A stretch of DNA of 64,000 bases from Corynebacterium incognita (GCF_014217255.1 NZ_CP059404.1:496001-560000); one strand, 5' to 3'; positions 1 to 8,605 are shown, counted from the stretch's first letter. A program made the numbers and translations. The notes: a model not told the origin generated them from the letters alone.

Positions 1-152
1 ACGAGATTGCCCGCAAGATCGAGGCCATGGACAACCTGCCGGGCGCCGGTGGTGCCCCAGGCATGCCAAAGGGCCCGATGCCGAAGCAGGCGCAGAACAT
101 GGCGGGCATGAACCGCCGCATGCGCCGCATGGCCGACCGCAAGAAGAAGTAG
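1..152 (+). CDS. DUF4191 membrane protein, C-terminal fragment
   Basis: Only the last 49 codons are inside the window (frame from base 3, stop TAG at 150-152). The tail runs through IEAM, PGMPKGPMPK and a basic end, MADRKKK. It resembles the tail of the mycobacterial DUF4191 protein Rv2219, which has a similar MPKGPLP stretch and a basic end. In mycobacteria that gene precedes an RDD protein and glnA, which is the order found here apart from the inserted arsR operon. Family members are predicted integral membrane proteins of unknown function. An Ffh C-terminus was considered because of the basic, Met-rich tail, but synteny favours DUF4191. Confidence 0.7.
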   Translation, partial: EIARKIEAMDNLPGAGGAPGMPKGPMPKQAQNMAGMNRRMRRMADRKKK

Positions 153-189
153 CGCGTCACGGCGCCAAAGCGCCTTCGCACCAGCTCAA

Positions 190-222
190 CACAAAGCCGC
201 CGGGAATACCTGCGGCTTTGTG
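190..222 (+). terminator. hairpin after the DUF4191 gene
   Basis: CACAAAGCCGC (190-200) pairs perfectly with GCGGCTTTGTG (212-222) around an 11-nt loop, 38 bases after the stop codon. Only a weak T-rich stretch (CATCTTTC) follows, so this may be an imperfect intrinsic terminator. It could also stop transcripts coming from the convergent arsR operon. Confidence 0.5.
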
Positions 223-261
223 CATCTTTCATGGGAGCATGAAAGCCCAACAACCTAGCGG

Positions 262-402
262 TTATTCGCAGCCTTTTGATTCCTCTGTCGAGCAATCAGT
301 CGCCTGCCCGCCGGTCTCCTGTTCCTCCCCTTCGTCGGGAACGATTTCTACGGCACAGCAATCCTGTGATTGGTTCTTTTTGAATAGGTCTTTAAATCCC
401 AT
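262..402 (-). CDS. small cysteine-rich protein at the end of the permease operon
   Basis: A 46-codon ORF starts at ATG 402 and stops TAA at 262, 42 bases after the permease stop and on the same strand. It begins MGFKDLFKKNQSQDCCAVEI, then has an acidic stretch (PDEGEEQE) and further cysteines near the end (TDCSTEE, KGCE). AAAGGA lies 12 bases before the ATG. The amphipathic basic start followed by a CC pair resembles small proteins I recall encoded beside YraQ/ArsP-type permeases. A metal or metalloid-binding accessory role for the permease is inference. It is shorter than usual ORF-calling cut-offs. Confidence 0.6.
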   Translation of the reverse strand: MGFKDLFKKNQSQDCCAVEIVPDEGEEQETGGQATDCSTEESKGCE

Positions 403-444
403 GATTCTTGTTAATCCTTTCCGTATTCTTTCGCGTTGACATAG

Positions 445-1326
445 TTACGCAAGCAACGTCATGGCGTAGCCTGCGATGACGGCGGCGCTCACGATAGATG
501 CCACAAAGCCGACCAATAGCTTCGGTTTGAAGACGGCCGAGAGCATGGACAGCTCCGGCGGCGAGGCCCCCGCCCCACCGACCATCAGGGCAAAGATTGG
601 TCCTACAGCAACCCCGGCTCCAGAAAGCGCCATTCCTATCGGCAGCATGGTTTCCAGACGGACGTAGAGAGGAATCCCTACTACGGCAGCGAGCGGAACG
701 AGCCACCAGATTCCATCGCCGACCAAAAACTGAAGGGATTCCGCGGGAACTGCCCCGTAGATAAACGCACCAATTGCCACGCCGATCGTCATGGGCAGCA
801 AGAGCGGGCGAAGATCCTCCCACGCAGTACGCAGCGCTACGGGCGATTCTTTCCGCACGCCCTGCCAGGGGGCGTCGTCGCCGACTTTGCCTCCCTGCAC
901 CTTGACGCGCCTCATGTGGCCTTCCAGCCCCAGAACCGACCACAGGACCGGGATGATCAGAGAAACAATAACCATGATCGCCGCGTAACTGAGTGCAATT
1001 CGCCCACCGAACAACGCCCACATGCCAGAGACGATGATGGGGTTGAGCAAAGGGGACGAAATCAGGAAGGTCGCTGCTGTGCGAAAACCGACGCCAGAGT
1101 TGAGCATGTTAACGAACATAGGAATCGTCGAGCACGAGCAGAATGGGGTAATCATTCCCAAGGCTAGCCCTTTAACCTCCGCAGGAACTTTCCCTCCAGC
1201 GAGCCATGATTGAATCCGCTGCGGCCCCCACCGTCGATTCACTAAGGCAACGAGGAAGGACACCCCGAGGAAGAGAACAAACAGCTCGGCGAACAGGACG
1301 GCAAAGGTCTGAACGACTTCAAGCAT
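445..1326 (-). CDS. permease of the ArsP/YraQ (UPF0718, DUF318) family
   Basis: About 293 residues with roughly eight hydrophobic segments. The family hallmark PFCSCSTIPMF sits near residue 50, followed by SSPLLNPI; a second half-repeat contains PLYVRLETMLPIG and a Gly-rich membrane segment. Family members export trivalent organoarsenicals or related thiol-reactive metal species, and the CSC motif is the likely ligand. The start at 1326 is preferred because GGGGAG lies 5 bases upstream. An in-frame ATG at 1347 with AGGA upstream is also possible. The start overlaps the arsR stop by 8 bases, so the two genes are translationally coupled. The substrate cannot be read from sequence. Confidence 0.85.
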   Translation of the reverse strand: MLEVVQTFAVLFAELFVLFLGVSFLVALVNRRWGPQRIQSWLAGGKVPAEVKGLALGMITPFCSCSTIPMFVNMLNSGVGFRTAATFLISSPLLNPIIVSGMWALFGGRIALSYAAIMVIVSLIIPVLWSVLGLEGHMRRVKVQGGKVGDDAPWQGVRKESPVALRTAWEDLRPLLLPMTIGVAIGAFIYGAVPAESLQFLVGDGIWWLVPLAAVVGIPLYVRLETMLPIGMALSGAGVAVGPIFALMVGGAGASPPELSMLSAVFKPKLLVGFVASIVSAAVIAGYAMTLLA

Positions 1327-1732
1327 CGTCGCTCCCCATGGCCACATTGTGTGGTCCTAAGTTCGACGAAGCGGGCGTCTCGACGCAGCAGGCTTTCTGC
1401 CCCTCCGGAGTCAATGTGGCAATGTGAGCCAACCATTTCACCGGCTCCGCGAGCTGTTCACAGCAAATCGAGTTGAGCGTTGCGCGGCCCTTCGGCACGG
1501 ACTCGACGACCCCCGACTTCCGCAGCGCTGCCAGATGGTGGCTGACCAGTGCCTGACTCATTCCGGTGACCTCGTGAACCTCCCGGTTAGTCATTGGGCG
1601 CTCCGCAAGCGTCAACACGATGCCGAGGCGTTTCTCATCGGACAAGGCCGCGAGAGTTGGAGCTAGCAACTTCGCTTGTTCCAGCGGAGTTAAATCGGAT
1701 AAAGGCAGGTGAAAGATTGCAGATTGAACCAT
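1319..1732 (-). CDS. arsR: ArsR/SmtB-family metal(loid)-responsive repressor
   Basis: 137 residues. A winged helix-turn-helix of the ArsR family spans about 20-85 (LSDEKRLGIVLTLAERP, then MSQALVSHHLAALRKSGVV). Two vicinal cysteine pairs, C90-C91 (SICCEQ) and C115-C116 (KACCVE), are candidate As(III)/Sb(III)/soft-metal ligands; C-terminal cysteine sensors are known in this family. The ATG at 1732 is preferred because the longer reading frame begins with TTG inside the operator palindrome. It is the first gene of the arsR-permease-small Cys protein operon and probably represses it through the site at 1746-1780. Confidence 0.88.
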   Translation of the reverse strand: MVQSAIFHLPLSDLTPLEQAKLLAPTLAALSDEKRLGIVLTLAERPMTNREVHEVTGMSQALVSHHLAALRKSGVVESVPKGRATLNSICCEQLAEPVKWLAHIATLTPEGQKACCVETPASSNLGPHNVAMGSDDA

Positions 1733-1745
1733 GCCCCCGACATTA

Positions 1746-1780
1746 TCAAACGAACGCTTGTTAAACAAGCGATCGTTTGA
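1746..1780 (-). promoter_or_regulatory. palindromic ArsR operator
   Basis: A 35-bp inverted repeat has 17-base arms around one central base. The left arm is TCAAACGAACGCTTGTT, and the right arm reverse-complements to TCAAACGATCGCTTGTT, so 16 of 17 positions match. It lies 14 bases before the arsR start codon, where a repressor would block the promoter. The nested TTGTTTAACAA core resembles dimeric winged-helix operators. Confidence 0.75.
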
Positions 1781-1794
1781 ATGACAAGTAAGAG

Positions 1795-2268
1795 CTAGGA
1801 CAAGATGACCGCAGTACCCGTAGCGCGGTCATGGACGCCGCGGCCGTCGTGATCCACCATCGCGGCCGGGAAGAAGAACGCGGTGAGTACGGTGCGCACC
1901 GCCGCACGCCAGAAGCCCACGCGCTCGGACGGGACGTCGACACGCGCCACGCCCATGCCCAGCATTGCCATGCCCGGGGTACGCGCGAACAACCAACCGG
2001 AGAGGATGCCGAGCGGGAGCCAGATAAGGTACGTAGCCGTGTAGACATCACCTAGCGCGCCCGTGAAGTTCACGATCACCGCAGCGATGCCGGCGGCGAT
2101 GAGCCAGTCAATGAGAACGCCGAACGCACGGCGACCCACCGGCGCCAGCGCCCCCGAGCCCGACTTCGGCACACCGAGCTTCTCCCCCGGCCACCGGCCC
2201 GGGGTGCCGTCATCATGCTCGCCGGGGATGGCCGGGCCGTCGAGCCAACTGCGCTTGTGTTCAGACAT
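1795..2268 (-). CDS. RDD-family membrane protein
   Basis: 157 residues from ATG 2268 (MSEHKRSWLDGPA). A hydrophilic N-terminus of about 50 residues precedes the RDD domain, with membrane segments near 54-75 and 85-103. The typical Arg and Asp positions are present (RRAFGVLIDWL, TPGMAMLG, VGFWRAAVRTV, DHDGRGVHDRATGT). RDD proteins have no single agreed function; some act in ion exchange. It sits immediately before glnA on the opposite strand, as its homologue does in mycobacteria (Rv2219A beside glnA1). Confidence 0.85.
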   Translation of the reverse strand: MSEHKRSWLDGPAIPGEHDDGTPGRWPGEKLGVPKSGSGALAPVGRRAFGVLIDWLIAAGIAAVIVNFTGALGDVYTATYLIWLPLGILSGWLFARTPGMAMLGMGVARVDVPSERVGFWRAAVRTVLTAFFFPAAMVDHDGRGVHDRATGTAVILS

Positions 2269-2321
2269 GATTAACAATCTAGCCGTTTCACACCCCGGGG
2301 CAAAGAACGCCCACCACTACT

Positions 2322-2333
2322 CCACAGCTGTGG
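2322..2333. promoter_or_regulatory. 12-bp perfect palindrome between RDD gene and glnA
   Basis: CCACAGCTGTGG is self-complementary and lies in the divergent intergenic region, 54 bases before the RDD start and 108 bases before glnA. It could be a dimeric regulator site, but it matches no corynebacterial consensus I know (AmtR, GlxR, DtxR, LexA). Chance occurrence is possible. Confidence 0.3.
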
Positions 2334-2441
2334 GATGAGCCACACCAAAACTTGAGGGACTACCCCAACCACAACCCGCAACCTTGTAGGCTAGGAGGGG
2401 TAAAACCGACTGGCAACACAAACCTAGAGGAGATACTTCCC

Positions 2442-3878
2442 GTGGCCTTCGAGACCGTGCAGGACATCGTCAAGTTCATTAAGGACGAAGATGTCCAGTT
2501 CGTTGACGTGCGTTTTACCGACGTACCCGGCACCGAACATCACATTTCCATCCCCGCATCGCAGTTCAACGAAGAAACTGCTGAAGAAGGCTTCGCCTTC
2601 GACGGTTCCTCCATCCGCGGGTTCACCACCATCGAAGAATCCGACATGATGCTGCTGCCGGATCCGAAGACCGCCATGCTGGACCCGTTCCGCACGGCCA
2701 AGACGCTGAACATCAAGTTCTTCGTCCACGATCCGTTCACCCGCGAGCCGTTTAGCCGCGACCCCCGCAACATCGCCCGCAAGGCTGAGGAATACTTGGC
2801 GTCGACAGGCGTTGCAGACACCTGCTTCTTCGGTGCTGAGGCCGAGTTCTACCTCTTCGACTCCGTGCGCTACGAGGCCGGCCTGAACTCCTCCTTCTAC
2901 CACGTGGACTCCGACGAGGGCTGGTGGAACCGCGGCAAGGAAACCGACCTGGACGGCGGCCTCAACCGCGGCTACAAGAACCGCGTCAAGGGCGGCTACT
3001 TCCCCACCGCACCGCACGACCAGACGGTGGAGGTCCGCGACCAGATGGCGCTCAACCTCGCTGAGGCTGGCTTTGAGCTGGAACGCTTCCACCACGAGTG
3101 CGGCACCGGCGGCCAGCAGGAGATCAACTACCGCTTCAATACCCTGCTGCACGCGGCGGACGACATCCAGACCTTCAAGTACATCGTGAAGCAGACGGCC
3201 TTCCTCAACGGCAAGACCGCCACCTTCATGCCTAAGCCGCTTGCTGGTGAGGCTGGCTCCGGCATGCACGCCCACCAGTCGCTGTGGAAGGACGGCACGC
3301 CGCTGTTCCACGACGAGGAGGGTTACGCGGGCCTGTCTGACATCGCCCGCTACTACATCGGCGGCATCCTGCAGCACGCCGGCGCGGTGCTGGCGTTTAC
3401 CAACCCGACGCTGAACTCCTACCACCGTCTGGTGCCGGGCTACGAGGCCCCGATCAACCTGGTCTACTCGCAGCGCAACCGCTCCGCCGCAGTGCGCATC
3501 CCGATCACCGGTTCCAACCCGAAGGCCAAGCGCATTGAGTTCCGCGCCCCGGATGCCTCTGGTAACCCGTACCTAGGCTTCGCCGCGATGATGCTGGCTG
3601 GCCTGGACGGCGTGAAGAACCGCATTGAGCCGCACGCCCCGGTGGACAAGGACCTCTACGAGCTCCCGCCGGAGGAGGCCAAGTCCATCCCGACGGCCCC
3701 GACCTCCCTGGAGGCTTCCCTCAACGCGCTGGAGTCCGACATGGACTTCCTCACCGAGGGCGACGTGTTCACCGAGGACCTCATCGACTCCTACATCAAG
3801 CTCAAGTACGACCGCGAAATCGAGCCCCAGCGCGTGCGCCCGACGCCGCTGGAGTTTGAGTTGTACTACGACTGCTAG
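2442..3878 (+). CDS. glnA: glutamine synthetase type I (adenylylated form)
   Basis: 478 residues, as expected for GSI-beta. It makes glutamine from glutamate, ammonia and ATP in the cytoplasm. The GTG start at 2442 follows an AGAGGAG Shine-Dalgarno and gives the normal N-terminus ([13 protein letters not shown]). Visible signatures are FDGSSIRGF, the ATP/metal region [17 protein letters not shown] and the adenylylation loop [14 protein letters not shown]. Tyr406 is the expected target of GlnE, encoded downstream in this window. A strong terminator follows, so it is monocistronic. Confidence 0.97.
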   Translation: MAFETVQDIVKFIKDEDVQFVDVRFTDVPGTEHHISIPASQFNEETAEEGFAFDGSSIRGFTTIEESDMMLLPDPKTAMLDPFRTAKTLNIKFFVHDPFTREPFSRDPRNIARKAEEYLASTGVADTCFFGAEAEFYLFDSVRYEAGLNSSFYHVDSDEGWWNRGKETDLDGGLNRGYKNRVKGGYFPTAPHDQTVEVRDQMALNLAEAGFELERFHHECGTGGQQEINYRFNTLLHAADDIQTFKYIVKQTAFLNGKTATFMPKPLAGEAGSGMHAHQSLWKDGTPLFHDEEGYAGLSDIARYYIGGILQHAGAVLAFTNPTLNSYHRLVPGYEAPINLVYSQRNRSAAVRIPITGSNPKAKRIEFRAPDASGNPYLGFAAMMLAGLDGVKNRIEPHAPVDKDLYELPPEEAKSIPTAPTSLEASLNALESDMDFLTEGDVFTEDLIDSYIKLKYDREIEPQRVRPTPLEFELYYDC

Positions 3879-3894
3879 TCGCTAGAAGTCAAGC

Positions 3895-3932
3895 AACCCC
3901 TCGACGATTCCCCTGTGACGTCGAGGGGTTTT
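3895..3932 (+). terminator. intrinsic terminator of glnA
   Basis: AACCCCTCGACG (3895-3906) pairs perfectly over 12 bp with CGTCGAGGGGTT (3919-3930) around a 12-nt loop, followed by further T residues. It begins 17 bases after the glnA stop codon. Confidence 0.92.
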
Positions 3933-4080
3933 GCCTTCGCGCACTCCCACACGACTCTCACTTTCGGGCGGTCAAAAGTAGCCCGCGCCGGCTCTGAATT
4001 ACTGCGAATCACGCATTTCACATTGCGCAAGTTGGGTTTTATTAGGACTTAACAGATACCCCCTCCGAGCTTCTCGTCAG

Positions 4081-4544
4081 TTCAGCGCAAGATGTGAGGG
4101 GCGCTTTGCTATTGTCAAGCAAGTACCGGTTTGGGCAGCGGTTGAAGTTGTGTCTTTTGGCACGTTGTCCAAAGCCATCGCCTATCGCAATGACGGAGGC
4201 AAAGTCTATAAGAACGCCTGTGACCTCGTAGGGGTAAAACAGACGCACCTCGCGGGGCACCTCAAATCTTTTACTTTTCTCCGAAACAGATGCACTCATC
4301 ACTCCAGAATGTGGAACCTGTTTATCCAAGATCAGGCATCGATACCACCGAATATCAAGAAAGGGCCACAAAGCAGTGTGGGCAGTACGACGGTAACTCG
4401 GTGCTGGTGGCTATTGCGGCCCTCGATGACTTTCTGTTCAAAACGGGTTTGCACGAGGGCTTTCTTGATGAGTGTTTAGGTCTCATCGCCGAAACACCTG
4501 GCTATTTTGAAGGTATCGCGCGCCCAAGGGCTTCCTCAAGTTAG
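4081..4544 (+). pseudogene. Abi_2-family (phage abortive infection AbiD/F-like) remnant
   Basis: The first reading frame gives VPVWAAVEVVSFGTLSKAI and then LRNRCTHHSRMWN, the two conserved blocks of the Abi_2 family (the second usually reads RNxxAHHxRLWN). The similarity then moves to another frame around 4345-4375 and continues as GNSVLVAIAALDDFLFKTGL to a TAG at 4542-4544. The N-terminal half and any start codon are missing. This is a decayed anti-phage gene with a frameshift and 5' truncation. The flanking stretches 3933-4080 and 4545-4679 show no other gene. Confidence 0.75.
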
Positions 4545-4679
4545 CAGCCTGGTCACGGGCATTCCGCACTGCTCCCTGCTTGTTACTCAACTTCGCCAAC
4601 GATGTCGAGGTGAATCGTGGCCGTGTCTGGTGACGTGGGCCTCCATTCCGTCCCTTTACACTGTGCCATACTTTCCTTC

Positions 4680-5060
4680 ATGGACGACTCTTACCTGCCT
4701 CCTTCCGATTCTCCATCTTCCCCTTCCCACCACCCCTGGACCCCACGCCACGAGTGGACGGCCGCGCACGCGACGGGCGATGTGGTGTACCGGGTGGTGC
4801 TGGCGAGCCCGCGTTGGTCGGCGCGGCTGTGGTCGGCGTTGCGGGCGGCGCACCCGACGGACGGGGACGTGGTGTCGTTGGGCGGGGCGTATATCGGGGC
4901 GTCGGAAAGCGGGGAGATTGAGGTAGTCAGCGCCGGCGAGGACGCCCTGGAATCGCTGGACTACGCCATCAACGACGTACTGGTGGGCCCCCTGGAACCG
5001 GGGCATGACCTGCGGGTGCGGGACGAGGAGATCGCGCCGCTGAACCTACCCCCGAATTAG
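4680..5060 (+). CDS. hypothetical protein
   Basis: 126 residues from ATG 4680 (MDDSYLPPSDSP). A Pro/Ser-rich start is followed by a compact, mostly acidic domain (GDVVYRVVLASPRWSARLW, then GGAYIGASESGEIEVVS). There is no signal peptide, membrane segment or family I recognise. The start was placed at the Met before the acidic segment; a longer frame to 4617 exists but has no better ribosome site. The C-terminus ends IAPLNLPPN. Composition matches the host. Confidence 0.6.
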   Translation: MDDSYLPPSDSPSSPSHHPWTPRHEWTAAHATGDVVYRVVLASPRWSARLWSALRAAHPTDGDVVSLGGAYIGASESGEIEVVSAGEDALESLDYAINDVLVGPLEPGHDLRVRDEEIAPLNLPPN

Positions 5061-5214
5061 CCCCTGTGCCCACTAAAGGGACAGGTCTACATGTGTGTTG
5101 AGGGGTGGAATTAGCTTTATCGGCAGCGAGTTCGTCCAAGTTGAACAATCTGTCCTACCATAGTGCGAGACATTCCCCCCATTCTCACCCGAAACAAGGA
5201 CACTGACGATACTC

Positions 5215-6768
5215 ATGGGACAAAGCTCTAAGGGCTCTAGCAGCTCGAAGATCTTCAAGTACGTTGCTGGCGCCGCGGCCGCCGGCCTGAGCGGGCTCAC
5301 CGCCTACGACCTCACCCAGAAGAAGCACTCCATCCTGCGTAGCTACCCCGTCGTGGGCCGTGCCCGCTACATGATGGAGCACGCCCGCCCGATGATTCAG
5401 CAGTACTTCATCGAGCCGGATTATGACGGCCGCCCGTTTGACCGCGAGACCCGCTCCGCGATCTACGAGAACGCGAAGGACCTGGACTCCGTCGCGGGCT
5501 TCGGTACGGAGCGCCAGCTCGAGGAGATTGGCCACGAGACGCTGGTGAACTCCTTCGCGCCTGTCGACGCACCCAAGATCGCCCCGCGCGTGCGCGTCGG
5601 CGGCCCGCACTGCACGCAACCTTATGACTTGTCGCTGCTTAACGTGTCCGCGATGAGCTACGGTTCCCTGTCCGCCAACGCCGTGCTGGCCATGAACAAG
5701 GGCTCCGCCAAGGGCGGCTTCGCACACAACACCGGCGAGGGCGGACTCACCGAGTACCACCTCAAGTACGACGCCGACCTCATCTGGGAGATTGGCTCCG
5801 GCTACTTCGGCGCCCGTACCGAGGACGGCCGCTTGGACCGCGAGCTGTTCGCGGAGAAGGCGCAGCACCCCAACGTCAAGATGGTGGCCATCAAGATGTC
5901 CCAGGGCGCAAAGCCGGGCGTGGGCGGCCACCTGCCCAAGGAAAAGATCACCCAGGAAATCGCGGACATCCGTGGCATCCCGCAGGACGTGGACTGCATC
6001 TCGCCGTCCTACCACAAGGAATTCTCCACCCCGGAGGAACTCGTGCGCTTCTGCGCGGAGCTGCGTGAGCTCTCCGGCGGCAAGCCGGTGGGCATCAAGT
6101 TCTGCGTGGGCGACCGCGTGGACGTGCTGGCTATCTGCAAGGCCATGGTCGAGCTTAACGACGGCCCCGACTTCATCGACGTCGACGGCGGCGAGGGCGG
6201 CACCGGCGCGGCGAACCGCGACTTCACGGACTACGTGGGCCTCCCGCTGACCGAGGGCTTGCTCACCGTGCACAACGCGTTGAAGGGCGCGGGCCTGCGC
6301 GACCAGGTCGTGGTCACCGCGGCCGGCAAGATTGCCCGCGGCAAGGACATCGTGGCCCGCCTCATCCAGGGCGCGGACGCGACGATGTCTGCCCGCGCGA
6401 TGATGATGGCCGTCGGCTGCATCCAGGCGCAGGTGTGCCACACGGGCGAGTGCCCGGTGGGCGTCGCGACGCAAAACCCGCGCTTCACCCGCTCCCTGGA
6501 CGTGGCGGACAAGGGCGACCGCGTGTACTACTACCAGAAGAACACGGTGCGCTCGGCGCTGGCGCTCATGGCGTCGATGGGCGTGACGGACCCGAAGGAC
6601 CTCACCCCAGACATGCTGCGCCGCCGCGTCTCGACGTCCGAGAACCCGTCATATGCGGAGATGTACCAGTGGCTGGACGACGGCGCGCTTCTCGACGGCA
6701 CCGCGCCGCAAGAGTGGCGTGCTGACTGGGAGCGCGCGGACTCCTCCCGCTTCGGCCGCGCGAAGTAG
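5215..6768 (+). CDS. FMN-binding glutamate-synthase-domain protein
   Basis: 517 residues, comprising the GltB synthase (TIM-barrel) domain without the amidotransferase domain. A small hydrophobic N-terminal stretch (KYVAGAAAAGLSGLTAYDL) could anchor it. Visible signatures are SAMSYGSLS, the FMN-site GEGG and DVDGGEGGTGAA, and a CIQAQVCHTGECPVG cysteine motif like the 3Fe-4S ligand cluster of glutamate synthase. Stand-alone proteins of this type are common, and their substrate and electron donor are mostly unknown. Assignment as a true glutamate synthase is not justified. The next gene begins 3 bases after the stop. Confidence 0.88.
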   Translation: MGQSSKGSSSSKIFKYVAGAAAAGLSGLTAYDLTQKKHSILRSYPVVGRARYMMEHARPMIQQYFIEPDYDGRPFDRETRSAIYENAKDLDSVAGFGTERQLEEIGHETLVNSFAPVDAPKIAPRVRVGGPHCTQPYDLSLLNVSAMSYGSLSANAVLAMNKGSAKGGFAHNTGEGGLTEYHLKYDADLIWEIGSGYFGARTEDGRLDRELFAEKAQHPNVKMVAIKMSQGAKPGVGGHLPKEKITQEIADIRGIPQDVDCISPSYHKEFSTPEELVRFCAELRELSGGKPVGIKFCVGDRVDVLAICKAMVELNDGPDFIDVDGGEGGTGAANRDFTDYVGLPLTEGLLTVHNALKGAGLRDQVVVTAAGKIARGKDIVARLIQGADATMSARAMMMAVGCIQAQVCHTGECPVGVATQNPRFTRSLDVADKGDRVYYYQKNTVRSALALMASMGVTDPKDLTPDMLRRRVSTSENPSYAEMYQWLDDGALLDGTAPQEWRADWERADSSRFGRAK

Positions 6769-6771
6769 GCC

Positions 6772-7200
6772 GTGCGAATCTGGTCGCTACATCCCCGCCT
6801 GCTGGACCGCTACGCGCTGGTCGCGGGCTGGCGGGAGACGCTGCTCGCGCAGAAGGTGCTGCGTGGGCTCACCAAGGGCTATACGCAGCACCCGCAGCTC
6901 GAGCGTTTCCGCGCCACAGAGGACCCGGTGGCGGCGGTGGGCTGCTACTTGACGGGGCTAGCGGATGAGGCAGACCGGCGAGGCTATGCCTTCAACCGCT
7001 CGCTGATTGTGGACGCGAACTTTCCGGGGACGCTGCCGGTGACTACTGGGCAGTTGGCCTTCGAGCTTGAGCACCTGCGCGCCAAGTCTGCGGCCCGGAC
7101 GCCGGAGTGGTGCGCGGAACACCTGGGCGTCGATAAGCCTGCTGCGCACCCTCTGTTTGCGGTGGTTGATGGGGAGATTGAGCCGTGGGAACGCCCCTAA
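6772..7200 (+). CDS. pyrimidine dimer DNA glycosylase-like protein (Pyr_excise family)
   Basis: 142 residues with GTG start, 3 bases after the previous stop. The N-terminus VRIWSLHPRLLDRYALVAGWRE and the LLAQKVLRGLTKGYTQHPQL block match the bacterial family annotated as pyrimidine-dimer glycosylase/endonuclease V-like. In T4 endonuclease V the N-terminal residue attacks UV dimers; whether these bacterial relatives do so is not well established. It overlaps the next gene by 16 bases, indicating coupling. Confidence 0.75.
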   Translation: MRIWSLHPRLLDRYALVAGWRETLLAQKVLRGLTKGYTQHPQLERFRATEDPVAAVGCYLTGLADEADRRGYAFNRSLIVDANFPGTLPVTTGQLAFELEHLRAKSAARTPEWCAEHLGVDKPAAHPLFAVVDGEIEPWERP

Positions 7201-7538
7201 CGCTCGTGTCGGTGGACCGCGCGGACGTGGCGGCGGTGCGTGACGTGCTGGCGCCGCTGCCCCGCGAAGGAATCTATGTGCGCGGGGCGACGCTGTTGCT
7301 GGAAACTTCCTATGTGGGCGCGGGCGCGGCGGACTTCTACGCGACGGCGTGGCGCTGGTCAGCGGCGGACGCAGAGTTGTTGTTTGCGCTGTGTACGCGG
7401 GGGCGGCTGGTGCTGACGTGGGAGTCGACGGTCCTGCTGTGCGGCGTGGAGGCCGACTTGTCGGACACCTATGGTTCGACTGCGGTGCGCTGCGATTCGG
7501 TTCCCGCGCTGCGCGAATTTTTGGCGGCTGTGGAATAA
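7185..7538 (+). CDS. hypothetical protein coupled to the Pyr_excise gene
   Basis: 117 residues from ATG 7185, overlapping the end of the preceding gene by 16 bases in another frame. It reads as a small alpha/beta protein (PLTLVSVDRADVAAVRDVLAPL, later GRLVLTWESTVLLCGV). It has no membrane segment, signal or recognisable motif. The overlap and short distance imply co-expression with the preceding genes. Confidence 0.65.
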   Translation: MGTPLTLVSVDRADVAAVRDVLAPLPREGIYVRGATLLLETSYVGAGAADFYATAWRWSAADAELLFALCTRGRLVLTWESTVLLCGVEADLSDTYGSTAVRCDSVPALREFLAAVE

Positions 7539-7630
7539 CCCGGCTTCCGTGGCGACCGGCGGGTGCGGTTGTCCACAGGCGCGGTGCTTGTGTCTGTTGC
7601 GCGGCGCGGGAGCTGGCTAGCGTGCGGGGT

Positions 7631-8605
7631 ATGAAGACCTATCTTGATGCCTTAAAAACAACGTCTGCAGGCCTTATTACCTTGGCCAACAATACTCACA
7701 TTCCTCACCTTCGAGTCCATGTTAGCCGCTATACGGAACAGGGAGACCTATTCAAGCTGTTCCCCGGAGTCTTTATCCGAACCTCGGACATACCGCCGCA
7801 GCCGTGGGAAAGATACCGGCTATTAGCGCTCGGGCTGGGACTTCGCCCAGGACGAATCCTTGGCGGCTTCGCTGCGGCCGTGGCATGGGGACTGTGGCTG
7901 GTTCACTACTCCCACATCCCCGTTGAGTCCTATACGCGAGCACGTGGAGGTCGTCATAAGCCCCTGCCGAATGAGAAGGCTCTCAATGGTGCACTACTGG
8001 AGCACCACACCTGTGATGTTGGGGAAGCGACGGCCACCACGATCCCACGGACCCTGCTAGATATTTACCGCTACTACGGGTTTCTTCCGACTTTCGTGGC
8101 CGCGAGCGGAGCCTTTAAGCAGGGAAAATGTACGCCCTCGGACGCGTTGCAGGTATTCGCTGAAGCCCGCGAACTGAAGCTTCGGCGCATCAAGGGCTTC
8201 GATTCACTGGTGTGCCAGGTGCCATTGTGTTTGGACTCCGCGCTGGAGGCAATCTTCTTGGCACAAGTGCTGGTGCAGGGCAGTTTTGTGGTGGAGCCGC
8301 AGGCAGTTGTCGAGGTGGGCGGGATGCGGTACCGCGTGGACTTCTTGGTCCGGGATGCTGGGTTGGCTATTGAACTGGATGGTCGCGCAAAATACGGGGA
8401 GAAGGGGCCTGAACAGTTTTATAACTTGGAGGCCGAGAAGATGCGCGCGGATGCATTGCAGAACAGCGCGGGTTTGACGGTCTTGCGCTTTGGGTATCGC
8501 GAGGTGATGAGTCTCCAGGCGCTTTCCACGGTCATGCACGCGCTGGGTTGCGACGCTCCCCTCGCGGCGGAGCTCAAAGAGTTGTTCAACCCCGAAAATC
8601 GCTAA
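7631..8605 (+). CDS. AbiEi-like / DUF559-type protein (winged helix plus nuclease-like fold)
   Basis: 324 residues from ATG 7631. The first 60 or so residues (GDLFKLFPGVFIRTSD) resemble the AbiEi antitoxin-type winged-helix start. The C-terminal part VDFLVRDAGLAIELDGRAKY, then EKMRADALQNSAGLTVLRF, has the D...E.D pattern of the DUF559/Vsr-like endonuclease fold. Such proteins are frequent in actinobacteria, usually without a paired AbiEii toxin, and none is adjacent here. A nuclease or regulatory role is inference. Codon use is slightly less GC-biased than in its neighbours. Confidence 0.7.
   Translation: MKTYLDALKTTSAGLITLANNTHIPHLRVHVSRYTEQGDLFKLFPGVFIRTSDIPPQPWERYRLLALGLGLRPGRILGGFAAAVAWGLWLVHYSHIPVESYTRARGGRHKPLPNEKALNGALLEHHTCDVGEATATTIPRTLLDIYRYYGFLPTFVAASGAFKQGKCTPSDALQVFAEARELKLRRIKGFDSLVCQVPLCLDSALEAIFLAQVLVQGSFVVEPQAVVEVGGMRYRVDFLVRDAGLAIELDGRAKYGEKGPEQFYNLEAEKMRADALQNSAGLTVLRFGYREVMSLQALSTVMHALGCDAPLAAELKELFNPENR

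Noticed and set aside
5185..6474. 429-codon minus-strand frame over the glutamate-synthase-domain gene
   Set aside because: His/Ala/Val-rich antisense shadow with no recognisable motif. The plus-strand product carries FMN and FeS motifs.
7631..8605. AbiE toxin-antitoxin system
   Set aside because: Only the AbiEi-like/DUF559-type protein is present; no AbiEii nucleotidyltransferase lies beside it.
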